From Nereocystis luetkeana (Eukaryota > Sar > Phaeophyceae > Laminariales > Laminariaceae), in the NCBI GenBank assembly GCA_031213475.1, contig JARUPZ010000008.1, forward strand, positions 10,049,076 to 10,113,075: a stretch of 64,000 nt of DNA, in the 5' to 3' direction. Below, one piece after another: positions 16,858 through 29,222 of the stretch. The notes under the pieces are model-generated. The model was given only the letters and a program-made list of their open reading frames with translations, made no database searches and was not told where the DNA came from. The position numbers and the translations under genes are program-made. Numbering within the stretch: position 1 is the stretch's first letter; each line of letters starts with the position of its first letter.

Positions 16858-19800
16858 ACGACTACGGCCATGCATGATATCGAGTACACCCCTCCCCACC
16901 TCCTTGCGCAATACGGAAATTGTATGTTGTAGAACGCCATTATTAGGGACACCCAATTGAGAGGTTGTCGACACCTTGTAAGGTTTATTGCATACATACA
17001 TCGTTCAACGTCTACAAAAGGAGTCTGACACGCCCGCACCGTGCACAGAGGGATGACCCAGCCACCTGTACTAGGTCGACAAACGAGGCTTGATAAAACG
17101 TGAGTCTACAGTGCCCTTCTTCATCAAAGAGGTTGCTACTGTGTAGTAGCCGCTGTGATATCTATCATCAGGAAACACACACACCCACGGCGGTAGCAGA
17201 GGCTCGAGCCACTACCGACGACGTCGATTGGTAGTGCCTCGCAGGAAGGATTATTTGTGTAGAATATTCTTGAGACTCTAGATTTGCCGAATCGTCTATG
17301 CCCCGTAATAGGTACGAGTGCCAGGTATGAATATGCGATTTAGGGATTTCACTCTGCAGCAATGACGAATGAAACATTCTCCATGGGGCAACGGTCGGAT
17401 ACGACATATCTACACAATGCGGTGGAATTCTCGGTCAAACATAACATCGGCCACCACGGCAAAATCAGTCATCTATTTTTCACGATATGATATACGCTGT
17501 ACACCATGGTCGATGCTCGATGTTCAAGATATCATTCGATGTGCCCTGCACCCACATCAAAGAAGCGCAGCGCTGCCACGACAAGCCAGCACGCCTGTCT
17601 GTGTGCTCCAGCCGTCGACCGCGTCACCCCTACCAAGAAACAGCTGCCACCACAACGCCAGACAGCCACCACACCGATTCCAGTGCTGTAGTCACAGAGG
17701 AATGCTCTGCGCACAGAATACCAACAACCTCGACACCATTCCTGCATCCGGTATCTGGTATTTGGTATCTCGAATCGCGCCCGAGCCTCTCCACAGCACA
17801 ACATCACCAGCATCACCAACCAGCAGCAACGGCAAGGCGGAGACTGGTGCACGACATGATCGCTGCTGTTATGCTCGCCGGGCCATCATCTGCATCCGAG
17901 GGGGACATCAATCAGTGAACACAAAAATAGCCGGACGAAACCGGACATACCTGAGGTAGAGTATGCTGACAAATGTTATCTGCGAATTCAGACCGGCTGA
18001 CATCGGGGTCGTCAGACATCGATACTGCTATATCATACCTGGTACCATATTACGTTCCAGCACATACCCTGTATTCATAGTACGACACAGCGATACCGGC
18101 TTACAATCAGGAAGCTGGACGTTTCCGTATTTATTTATTCGGGAAAGGGTGCCCTTTCTAGGCTGTACTCTGCAACACAGCAACTTCAGTACCTGGTATC
18201 ATTTTCGCGTTGTAAGTCCCAGCCTGCCTTTCTTAGTGTTCGCACTGTTACATGACTCACCACGCTACTACCCTTCGAGGTGGATAGGCGGCCTGTACTG
18301 GGTGGTGTGAGGGATACCGGCAGCCTGTAGGATGGGTACACGGCCTTTGGTATAACTCTGTCCGTGAATGTAAGAAACGCGTATTCAGTCCACGAACAAT
18401 CAGACGAACCTTATATTTCCGACAGAGGGGTTCACACGGTCAATGACCGTTTCGCATGTTTTTGGATTTTGGATCTTGGGTTTTGGGATCTTGGGTTTTC
18501 GAATCCTCATCCAGCTTGACCAATGAGTGGAAAATACGTATCATACTGATGGTTCGGGATGTTTCATTGACCAACACAATCCCGAGTTTTTTCATTGACC
18601 CGCTTCCGTTCGTTTTTTCTTGCGCACCCTCCAGCCCTGCCGAAGTGCCCAAAGCCCCTGCGTACTTTGCACCAGATACAACAACAGAAGCACCATCTCA
18701 CCGGAGTGTCATCACCGTCACCCATCGCGCCCGCCGACGACCCGCCTGCAAACTATTTCTCCTGTACCTGTGTCAAGCGACCGCCACCCACTGCCTGCAA
18801 GACGCTCAAGCATACAGCGCGCTCTTCCCAATCTCGAGCTTTCTGCACCAACGGCAGTGTTCTTGGGTTCTGCAAATTCCTCCACACCAGACAGCGGGAG
18901 CCACAGTCTTCTCCGGTGCTTTTGAAGGGATAGACGGTCCACTGCAGCGGCGTAGAACCGCGGCCTTTGCACCGCTGGGTATCCACAGCAGTTTCCTTCA
19001 CAGTGACACCACCGGTCTTCTCCATCATCCGTGCTTTGTGCAGCATCATCGGCAGGCATCCATACGCATAGCGCTCGTCGCAGAAGCAAGGAACACCACC
19101 AATCTCGACAGCGGTGTTTCCTCGAAAACTCAAAGGCGTTATTCACAGCATCGACCAGCACAACACCAACAGCGTCTTCACGGCTTGTTCTTCACCCGGT
19201 CTTTCTACGGCGAGCACCGACCGGTCTGATAGTGCTCAGGTGCTGCATTGCTCTACCCCCAGCAACCTACTACTGTCTTCTGCAGCCCAGCACTCTTGGC
19301 AGCTGTAGCCGTCTACCTGGTACAGTGCAACGGTGTTGGCGGAAGATGACTTTGATCGGGGCGTTGTCCGCGTGGTCCTTGTGGAAGTTCGAGATGGAGC
19401 TCTCGTACAGCACGATGGTGAAAGAGACCTGGTGGCTCGATCTGGACTTCTTGATAGAGCTTAAGTACTACCTCAAGGGCCGAGCGGTGAGTACACGAAC
19501 AGCAGGCCTGGAGATCGAGCAACATGTTGTTCAATCTATTGCGCGCCAGGTTTTTCAACCTTCGTGTTTGTTGCGCTGTGCTGGAAGCTGAGATGCCAGT
19601 GCCAGGAGGAACTGGTTCAAGGTCCGTTTTACGAATACTAATCTGTCGTTGAATGTAAGGGCCAGAGGCAAGCGCAATCCGCTACCCCGTAGGTTGGATT
19701 GGTTGTGAGTTGTGAGCGAGACGTAGGAGGTCGTGAAGTGATCCAGAATGTGTTTTGTGCCCAACATAGCTGCCTTTACTTATTACTTCAGTATTGTTCG

Positions 19801-22800
19801 GCACAACCCGAACAAGCGTCGAACAACACCAATACACAAAGCTGGGTTTGGCGGCCACCCCACACCTCAGAGAGTAGTTGTTCCGCTACGTCTATCAAAC
19901 GCGCCTACTGTATGGGCGAAGGCGGCCGCTATTAGCTCACCCATCAAGCAGTCGCAGGCTCGCACATATTAAAATTTGTCTGCGTACACATCCTGTGTAC
20001 GTTACAGTATTCCGTTGCTGTTCACTTCTATGCAGCTGATAGCGATCTGAGGTGCACCGGTAGTCACTTGTAGGTACTGTAGAGTAGGATTGTACACGGC
20101 ACCAGCCGACTGATGAATCCTGTGGGGTGATTGTCGCCGGCCGAGCACTTCCATACTGCAAATCAGTGCTGTCCCTTTAAATCCCAGGCGTTGGACACTC
20201 ACTGAATAAAACATACAACTTCATACACAGTCAATCCTGATAGCAGGCCATACTTGCGTGTCTGCGGCGTGCTCCACTACTCAAGCCTTCGTTCGTCTCA
20301 TGTTTAATCGTTCGACCGTCTCACGCAATGGGCAACCAGAGTGAAGCGTTGGGAGCCATCCAGCAGGATGTGAAGCTGATCCTGGATTGGTTGGAGGGTG
20401 CCTTGGAGGCGGGGCAGGAGATCGCGGTGAGACTGCCACCTGGCATTTACAATAGCACGTGCCCCCCCCCCTCCTCCAGCCTCTGCGCAATCAGCAGCCA
20501 GCACTGCTGAACAGCGATGCTACATACGAGAGGGTGGTTCGACCCCCTTGCTGACTTCCCCCCACACAGGAACCGCTTACAGCAGTAGAGTATTGAGGCC
20601 CAAAGAAGTCTTTTTTGCACCCCACCCGACCGGTCTCCTATTCTACCATGCCGTTGGGTAGGGCCAACAGAGGTGCTCATGTGCTCAAACAGGTCGGTCT
20701 CCCATCTTTTTATCGTCTGTGCTGGGAGGACTCTGGGAACAGTATAGGAGCTCCCTCCCTTAAAGCGAGATACGTTCGTCGTGATCTGTGTTCGTTTCCG
20801 GGAGTGATCTTACATCACATCGCCGTTGCTTCAAAACAAATCAGGGGTGTTTCATCGCTGAGATCCGAGAGATTTTGGGACTTGTCAAGGGGTGCCAGCC
20901 GGGCGGCGAGGTGGAAATGGTCGATATGGGAGTGGAACACTACCCAACCGAGTAAAGCTACTCTATCCCCGGGATGGGAAGAAGCCGGTGAGAAATGCAA
21001 ACAAAAAACACTGCCTGTAGGTTGACGTAGTTGATCGTTTGTTTTTGTCGGCCGGGGGGAAACATCGCCCTCTTTTTGGTAGGTCTGTTTCATATGTCCT
21101 TGAAAGTTCTTATTGCATACTATTGTACTCCTCTTCCCTCAAACGAAACCAATGCTGAACTGCACAACGTCAATGGGTGTCTAGTTGTCCGATTATCAGG
21201 AAATGTGTACAAGCCGGTATGTTCGGCAGTACGGGGTCGGTCGCGCGGGAAATGAACGCTTTGTAGCTACCGCTGTTGAGCCATCCCACCACCCCCTCCT
21301 CGTACAGAATATACTGCTTACTTGACCTCTTCTGAGACACAGGGAATACGGGTTAGAAAAGGAGGCCTGCTTTATTGTCAACCTGGAGAACATATTTAGT
21401 GTGTTACCGCCTGGCAGTACCATGTTGTACGCACGTCGTGCTATTCTGTCCTTGTAGCTCGGAGCTTCAATAATGTTCATCATCCTCCAACTCATGCGAG
21501 AGATTTGTGCACGACCAATGGTATGTACACTCGCCTGTTTCGTTTCGTCGTTCCCCTGCTCTCAAACCCCACGGAATTTAATAGAAGCACCCGTGGTTTT
21601 TGTTTTTTGTTTGTTTGGGTTTGTTCATCTGTCAAGGGGGACGTGAAGGCTGGCACCATCAAGACCTCCCAGCCGAGAAAAAAAAAGGTGCTCAGATGCA
21701 ACTGAGCGTCTACTGTGCTCTGTTTCAGCAAGGCTGGTTGGCACGGTGGGCTGTTCTAGCTTGGGTTCTCACGGGGCAGTTCGGCGGACTACCCTCCTAC
21801 ATTCGTAGCCGGGTTGGATAGTAGAGGGGAGGCGGGGAGTGGTCGTGGTTTGCGTCTTTTGATGGCGGAGACAACAGCTCACGTTACTTGCAGACTGCCC
21901 ATATTCCATGGCCATGACATATGACGATGCATACGTGTGTATCACTCCACGCTTGACGCAGGCGCGATTAAATCCAAGTGTTCTAGAGGGTGAAGGTGCG
22001 CGTTGCGCGGGTTTCGTATGTATCATATACCCGACATAGTGTAGCCAGGTCAGATAGCCGCGTACCGAATGCCGCTTTCGCTGTGTCTGCCTCTCTCGTT
22101 TGTGCCTGTCCCTGTCGCCTGTGACATCAACGACCGATCACCCACCGGAAATAGTGCACGTAAGAAGCCCATGGAGCATGAAACCTCTCCCACCTGCCCA
22201 CGAGGGGATGCATGACGACGAGTCACTGCTTCTCAGTACTATTAATAGTAGCCTACCAACACTGTACTGATTGGGGCGTTCCAAATGCCACTGGGAGGAT
22301 AGAGCATAGAGCAGCAACGTCTTTTGTAAATACTCTCACTATAGTACAACCACACCCTTGCCATGAATAGCTACCTCGTGTGCGCTGCCGTTCCAAGGTT
22401 TGCCTGAGATTGTTTTAGGTATGAGCGTGTTCGCTGTATACTGGTATTATTTTGTGATGTCGAACTCCCGTACGTAGAACGGGATGTGCCAGGCAAGACT
22501 GGTGGTGCTTAGTGTATGCGCGGTGGCTGGTGGGCGGATAGGTTTTCCTGGAGTGGGATTTTGTAGATGATAAGGCGATGCACCTCGTTTCGACCGGCTT
22601 GTAAATTGAGTTGTGCTGTACCGAGGCTCGAGTTTATGATAGTGTGGATGCAGGGGTGTGTGGGTGCTCGAAGTATGCCAAATCTGTGATACTGCATGGT
22701 GGAGCTGTCCAGCACTCGTACGTCCTGTTACGTGATGATTGTTCGGGACTTAGAAGTCTTATTGTGAATATTAGGCGCATACGTATAATCAAACAATGAT

Positions 22801-23124
22801 GATATTGTGCATGCTTTCAGGGGTCTTCTCCGGGAATCGCAGGCTGCGCTCTTTTTTTTGTTTTTGTTTTGTTTTTTAATCATCAATTTTACTTTCCAGC
22901 CTATTATAACTCGTAGGAGGTTTTACCCTCAAGGAGCTTCTGGACAAGCCGTGGTCACACGTGTCTACCCTTCTCCCCCCCGGTACGTGCCTTCATTTTG
23001 TTTTTCGCGCATAGGGTGCAGCATTCCCACTGCTCGGCGATTTTCGTCGAATGTAGCTAACTCACGCTCTCGCATTTTCCGCTAGTCAATTTTAGTTTTA
23101 TGCGAGAAAAATACCCTACGAGCA

Positions 23125-23201
23125 TGTACTCGGTGAGACTTGAACCCACAAAATTAATCTTGATAGGCACGCGGACCACCTACCAAGCCACCGGGGACGC
23201 C
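23125..23201 (-). tRNA. tRNA-like element, unit 2
   Basis: Same element as at 11196-11272, with one base change in the variable region. Both internal promoter boxes and the T arm are unchanged. Confidence 0.53.
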
Positions 23202-23298
23202 GGCACGCCCTCTGTATAGCATATACTGGAACAACACTCGCGGCTCATACCACACATATTGCCGGTCTGTACCGTGGCCTGTTATGATGTATGCAATC

Positions 23299-23704
23299 CT
23301 GGTATACCAGTCCGTATATCATACCGGCGCCATTTACGGTATATGTATTGGTGCGTTTTATCAATGAATGCGGACTGCATTTTGTTTGGGTACGTTAGGA
23401 CATCTCTGCTTATGCACTGCGTGCAGTGCCATCGAAATGCTATCAACCGCTCCACCGACCTACACTTCTTTTTCGCACACAAACTCAAACACGCCTCAAC
23501 GTCCCGCAGGAAAACCCCGGGCGAACCTCAAATATGCCCATGTCGCTCTCCCGTCTTTGACCCCTGCCCCCTGCAGCCTTTCCTGCAAACGTCTTGATTC
23601 CTTACGCCTCTGTGTCCTTCTCCTTATTTCCCCAACTCCCCACATATCACCAGAGAGATCAGAAGACGGTCAAGAACCAGGCTGACTATCTGTCAAGGCA
23701 GTCT
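23299..23704 (+). other. Segment missing from unit 1
   Basis: About 406 bases present at the end of units 2, 3 (35686-36091) and 4 (48055-48461) but absent from unit 1 next to the inversion. It opens with CTGGTATACCAG, a perfect 12-base palindrome, and contains a short hairpin GCACTGC-GT-GCAGTGC (23418 region). Plus ORFs of 105-112 codons cross it but are C-rich and unconvincing. Confidence 0.85.
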
Positions 23705-24006
23705 GCCAACACGTCTCGATCGGTCTTACACTTCACGTATGTTGTCTGCCACAGCCGGTAGAAAAAACGCCTCATTCTCTGTGTCGAGACTTGGCTAAGG
23801 CGTAGGCGCTGGTGCACCCCAACATATCGCGCGGCCGCCCAGGACCTCCAAAGCTCTATCAGAATATCCTGGCACGCATCCCCACCGATCGAAGCCGCCA
23901 GATGTTTTGTCAGAGCGTTCTGTCGCTCTTTACTGCTCGCCGGATTCACCCGAGCGTGGTCTATTGTATCGACCCGCACGGAGTCGATAAACTCTCTCTC
24001 TCTCTC
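23686..24006 (-). CDS. Terminal exon of 106 codons, unit 2
   Basis: A strong acceptor (TTTTCTTTGTCGCAG) on the minus strand is followed by a GA tract and 106 codons ending in TAG. The peptide is protein-like throughout, with residues such as SIGGDACQDILIELWRSWAA, VGVHQRLRLSQVSTQRMRRF and YRLWQTTYVKCKTDRDVLA. Codon composition is coding-like. The copy in unit 4 (48443-48763) has the same length with a D to Y change. Unit 3 has a two-base loss in the GA tract and several replacements. Unit 1 carries a broken, inverted version. An upstream exon may lie at about 24010-24150. The family is not recognised. Confidence 0.5.
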   Translation of the reverse strand, partial: EREREFIDSVRVDTIDHARVNPASSKERQNALTKHLAASIGGDACQDILIELWRSWAAARYVGVHQRLRLSQVSTQRMRRFFYRLWQTTYVKCKTDRDVLADCLDR

Positions 24007-25367
24007 CTGCGACAAAGAAAACGGCGCACTCCATTCCCTCGGTCAGAAGATTGGCCGCACACTATATCGTGGCGGAATAGCCCGCTGCCTGATCGCGTGG
24101 AAATCCATACCCCCCTACCTCCAGCCGTGACAGTCCAAGCAAGAGGCACGTATTCAGTAGGATTCAGTTTGCGATTTGGAGGAAATCGGAAGGATGGGGG
24201 GTGTAGAGGATGGAGATAATGAAGCGGTTGGGGAAAGGGGAAGGAGGGGACGGGACAGGGTGCAGTGCCGAGGGGCGGCTGTTTCTGAAGAAACGACCCT
24301 ACCTCCCCCTCCCCCCACCAAAACCTTTGAAACGAATGCTTTCGTGCGACGCAACATTGAAGGGGTCATACACAGTTTCGTCTCTGCCAGCGCTGAACTC
24401 TCGATAGTGTCATCCCCCTCCCCTTATCTTCCCGTCTTCGTATGCGGAAATTCTCTTAGGCACTTTGCCCTCCCTTTCCCCCCCCTCTTCTCCACAAGTA
24501 GCCGGCATTCACCATCTAACCCCTCTCAACCCCCCCCCCCCCCCCCCCCGGATCAATACCCCCTGCCCCCAAATCAACACTCTACCAACCTGTCCCACGT
24601 CAACGAAGCCCCCCATCGCCAGTTATATGACTTTCTATCCGGCGTTTCCCGAGTCGCAATCCCATTGGCCGAGTCTGCCCCCTCCCCCCACGCCTTCGGC
24701 CTACAGTGGGCGTAGGACCCGTGGCGGGAGTTGCCCCTTGTGTGAAAATCGAGGTGCCGCCGTACGTGGGAAGATAGGGTCCCACCCCAGGATAAGTAAA
24801 TCGTTCCGTAAATCTGCAACTCCGGCGAACTGGGGATGAGACCGGTCACCCCTCGGGTCGATGGCTCCCCGCGTGGTGTGTCAACTGCTCAACTGCAACC
24901 TCACTGGTTGATCCCTGATTGGCTAGGGTTCGGGGGGGAAGCGCCAACCGAGGAGGTTAAGGTACCACCCCCGAGTCACAAACGCTTTCTATACCTCTAC
25001 AACCCGGACGACCTGGAGACGAAAACGGTGATCCTCTGGTTCGATACTGCCGCGCTATCAACCCCAACCCTACTCGGTGGTCGCTGCCTGGCTGAGATCT
25101 GGGATTAATGTACACAGCAAACCCCGCCCTAGAGGTGCACCAAGTTCAGTGACTTATAGTATCCTATAGATAGGGTCGTTGTGGATATAATATAGATCAG
25201 TTGCAGAATGTTGTAAACCGACAAGCCTCTGGATCGGAAATGCGTCCACGCTATCTGCACTGCACTACCCACAAAAAAGCTGATATTGCCAAAATCCCCG
25301 CGACAAAGACACTGAAATCACGTCTGGCGCCTTTTTTTCTCGAGGATTTTTCGTTTTTCCGCTCCAG

Positions 25368-25829
25368 CTCCGAACGTCTCTACCGAGCGAAAGTTTGTAG
25401 GGGCAGACATGAGCTCCTTGGTGCACTCTCGTGAGTGAGCCAAAGCGACAGCACTTTTCGTGTCCTCCTTCGGGGCGGATCTCGTCGCTAAATATAGGAA
25501 ATGTGGTTCCAGGCGCTTGAATTTTCAGTTTCTTGTACTACTTCAGTCGAAGGGTTTTTCTTGTGGAGAACAAGAAGCAGAAACGTACTCGTAGATTCTG
25601 GGTTCTCCTCCGGGGTCATTTTTCAGTAGAGAAAATGAACTTGACGACAGCAGTAGTTCGAGAACCTAATTTTTCAAGCGCCTGGAACCACAATTCCCAA
25701 CAACTTTAGCGACGAGGTCCACCCCAAAGGAGGACACGAAAAGTGCTGTCGCTTCATCACACTCACGAGAGTGCACGAAGAAGCTCATACATGCCCTGCT
25801 AAAGTTTGCCTCGATGGGAACGTTCGGAG
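25368..25829. repeat. Long imperfect inverted repeat, unit 3
   Basis: Same arms and spacer as in unit 1, with the unit 1 allele in the right arm. Confidence 0.88.
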
Positions 25830-28481
25830 CCAGAGGAGACACACCCAAAGTCCTCGTACTAAAGACGGCGGCGGACGTGCTTCCAGTGTCTTTGTTGTTG
25901 GGACTTTTGTTTGTGTTTTGTGGACAGCACAACACAGGTGATGCATCTACAACTATAACACCCTGGTGACGAAAATGGTGACCTTCTCGGTTCGATACTT
26001 GCCCACACTTTGTGGAAGCCCCAATCCGATTGGCTGATCCCTGAAGGGCCGAAGTTGCGTCGAGGTTCCATCGTACCCGGGGAGAATAATGACCGATTCC
26101 GGATACAAATTGTTCTGTACGGCTGCAAAAAAAACATTGCCGGCGAAAACGGCGCCCCCCCGGTTCGATACATCTCCACACGGTTTATGGAAACCCCAAC
26201 CTTGCCGGCCAATCGCTGGTTGACTGGGACTCACAAGGACGGTCAAACCCGTGAAGGACGACAAGCAGCCAAACATACATGCCAATCAACCACAAGCAGG
26301 GCACCTAGTTACTGTACTTCGGTTTAGGATTTGGCGGCCGCCATGGGTGGTGGTCGAGTTAAACATATTTGTGCGCGGTGGTGACCTCAAACTCGGAGCA
26401 GGGGGAATGATCGTTGGCGTAGTGTGCACCAGGTACATATATATAATACGTACCAGGTAAGGCATCCACGAGGCAGTTTACAGCTATGGTATCTGCTACT
26501 GTCTCTGAAAGTGGACGCGCCAGAATAACCAAATCAATCCATTCGATGCTGTCATCCATTTGCGAGAAGATCCGCCTCACGAGCGGCTCTTAGTAGAAGA
26601 CAGCTCACCCTTCATGCGACTCGACGAACACCACAAGGCGCTTCGCCCCTGGTGCAAGCAATGTCTGCGAGGTGGGTGAAAAACCCACATGCTCCGTGAT
26701 AAGGGTAGCGTTTTGTGTGATCCAGATCATTCTCCATAGATAGACGCATCCCTCGGTGCTTGCACCCTCGTCTTGACCAAGAGAAAATCAGAAAACCTAG
26801 GGGCGTTGTTTCCCGAGGTGGCGTGGTATCATTCGCCTCCTACATACGGTACTCGTTTCTCATAAGCTCGCCATCCGACAAAGTGTAGCCGCATGAGCTG
26901 TAACGTCGCGCATATGCACCCCCTGAGATAGAGAACACCTAGGCAAATGACAAAACAGGGAACCCTGGTACGATAGACGGCACACGTGCTCCGATTCCGT
27001 GTTATCTACATATTGATGGCAACATATTACAGCAATCACAAACCAAGATTTCCAGGTCGGGAATCACGAAGAAAGGAAAGCGTCGCGAACGAACATCGCC
27101 ACGACTGGTTTCGGGGGATCGGTTTGAAGTTTCAGGGAGAGGGTGAAGGAAATCGCGAGGAGGAAACGTCTACAAAATTCTTCAACCTGTTGAAAAAGTC
27201 CGAATGGGCAGGGGGGGGGGGGGATGGGGGGATAAAACATTGGGGACACCCAAGCCTCACGAGGTGCTCGGCCTTCCTAGAAAGAAGAGTTGGGAATAAC
27301 TGAGACACAGGGTTCTGTTGAGGGAGAAATATCGAAACACCGTGACCAGTGTCCAGAGGGGGCCCGACAATCGTCTATGTGTGCTTGCAAACTTTGGCGA
27401 ATATAGGCTACACTGAAATTATTGCGCAATACAGCCATACCTGGTATCCGTTTGGGGGGATTCCAGAAGAACGGGAATAATAGAGGCTACACTGAAGTTA
27501 ATTGCGCAATACATTTTCTCAAATACGAAACCAGGCCTATTGTGCCAGTATTACCTCGGTTTCGTATGACAGGGCAGAGCCGGTACTGGTGCACCTTGTT
27601 GTGGTGAGTATGAAGCCACCACGATTCGGCCTCCGCTGAAAATAGTAGCTTTAGCGGCAGAACCATGCCATGACACAGCCGGGGTGGAGTAAATGCCCTT
27701 TACGGGTGGTGCCTTAATATCCGAGCTCAGCACATCAGGGGCTCAACGTCTCTATTCACCCGAAACATGGGCTCCGAACAACGTTTTGTTCGCGCGCAGC
27801 CCGGCGAGCAGCTATAAACACTTCGGTGTACTGTGCAAGCTGCACTTCTGAAATATGTGCAGAGATATTATTGCTGATGATGGTGAAATAATCGCAGTAG
27901 CCGGTATACTATTAGGGGCTCACTTGAGCAGCTCGACCGATAAGAAACTATTGCCTCCTAATGAAAATAGTGGTACCGCTACCGTGGCATTGCTATTGAT
28001 AGGGGGATACTGCTGTGGTAGCGGCGTGGATATAGAGTAGTTTGGGGTACATAGAGGATGGTCGCCTGGTACCAACAGCTCTCAATATCCGTCCTTCGGA
28101 TGTTATTGTTTGGTGGAAAACACAGCACCCACAGGCAAACCGGAGAGTCATACGTGGATGAACTTTTTTTTTCAACAAAGAAGAGAAACAACAACCTTGC
28201 CATACACTAAAAAGAGCCGAAAACTAAAGTATTTTTCCTGTGCCTCCTCGCCTTCCCCGATAGATTGGACCCGATTATGTTTTCTTCTCAATTATAGTTA
28301 TGATTTTGATTTTTTCTTTTTACTTCTTTATGCATCTTGTTCTGCACAGGTTATCTTGTATGTACGCCTGAGTGCGTTGAACAATAGCTGCACACGATAT
28401 CCCACCCTATTTTCAAGTAGTTTGGTGCAGTTCATTCGGTGGGGTTGACGGGCAATCAGCATACATGCGTGACCATGTTCA

Positions 28482-29222
28482 TCAGTACATACGTCTCGTT
28501 TCATTTTTTTCACGTTTATTTTCTTGATTTGGCCCGTCTGCTATTGGGGCGGGACCTGCTCTGAACCGTGCGTCCTGCATGTAGCTAATGCTACGCAACG
28601 TTTCATGCACAAGTGATGGACGTTTGTATGCAGTCTGTTTCTCGTTAATTGATACCAGTATTATTTGGCGGCGTGCTGCACATACATACAGTGCTTGGGT
28701 GTCAATTACGACAAGTACCCCCCCCCTCCCCCTATTATGTATACAGTAGGTTGGGTTGGCGTCGGTTGGCAGTAACACTATTGCATGAAACATGACGCCC
28801 ACAACGTGAGCTAGAATACCAGGGCACCTTAATTGTTTCATTTTCTGTCGGTCGGACACAGCTGGCGATCGAGGTTGGAATATGTGTCCGGGGTGGAAAA
28901 TTATTGTTCCTGACGAGGGGAATGCTCGTATCGCGTAGTGTTCATGGCGAGTCAAACACGTGGTAGTTACATACCTGTGGTACCCCCATAGCTGCCTCTG
29001 GAAAAGACCGCGCCGGAAAACGGAGCAAGTCATTAACGCTGGCATCCATATGCAAGTCCGCCTCACCAGCGGTCCTGGGTAAGATGCAACCCATTCTTCA
29101 TGGGACTCGCTGAACACCTTACGACGCCTCGCGCTCGGTGCAAGCAATCTGTGCCTGGTCGGTGAAACCTCGACGCACTCCGTCCCGGAATTAATTGTAA
29201 AGATGCGAGGGTCTATGGTCAT
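28482..29222 (-). CDS. 186-codon-type minus ORF with altered C-terminus, unit 3
   Basis: A four-base insertion near 28682 (CATA duplicated) shifts the frame in the last ten codons, so the ORF runs on about 200 bases to a stop at 28482. The body matches the other units. This is either a damaged copy or evidence that the last codons are not important. Confidence 0.35.
   Translation of the reverse strand: MTIDPRIFTINSGTECVEVSPTRHRLLAPSARRRKVFSESHEEWVASYPGPLVRRTCIWMPALMTCSVFRRGLFQRQLWGYHRYVTTTCLTRHEHYAIRAFPSSGTIIFHPGHIFQPRSPAVSDRQKMKQLRCPGILAHVVGVMFHAIVLLPTDANPTYCIHNRGRGGVLVVIDTQALYVCAARRQIILVSINEKQTAYKRPSLVHETLRSISYMQDARFRAGPAPIADGPNQENKREKNETRRMY

Larger units (their letters stand above)
12407..24756 (+). 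repeat. Array unit 2 (complete)
   Basis: Full unit, 12350 bases, with the end segment in normal orientation. It lacks one copy of an eight-base tandem duplication (tcaactgc) near its start, between about 12528 and 12540, which breaks the 90-codon ORF seen in the other units. Confidence 0.95.

Noticed and set aside
23415-23435. GCACTGC-GT-GCAGTGC hairpin as a terminator or RNA element
   Set aside because: A seven-pair stem with a two-base loop and no T tract is common by chance in 64 kb; no other support.
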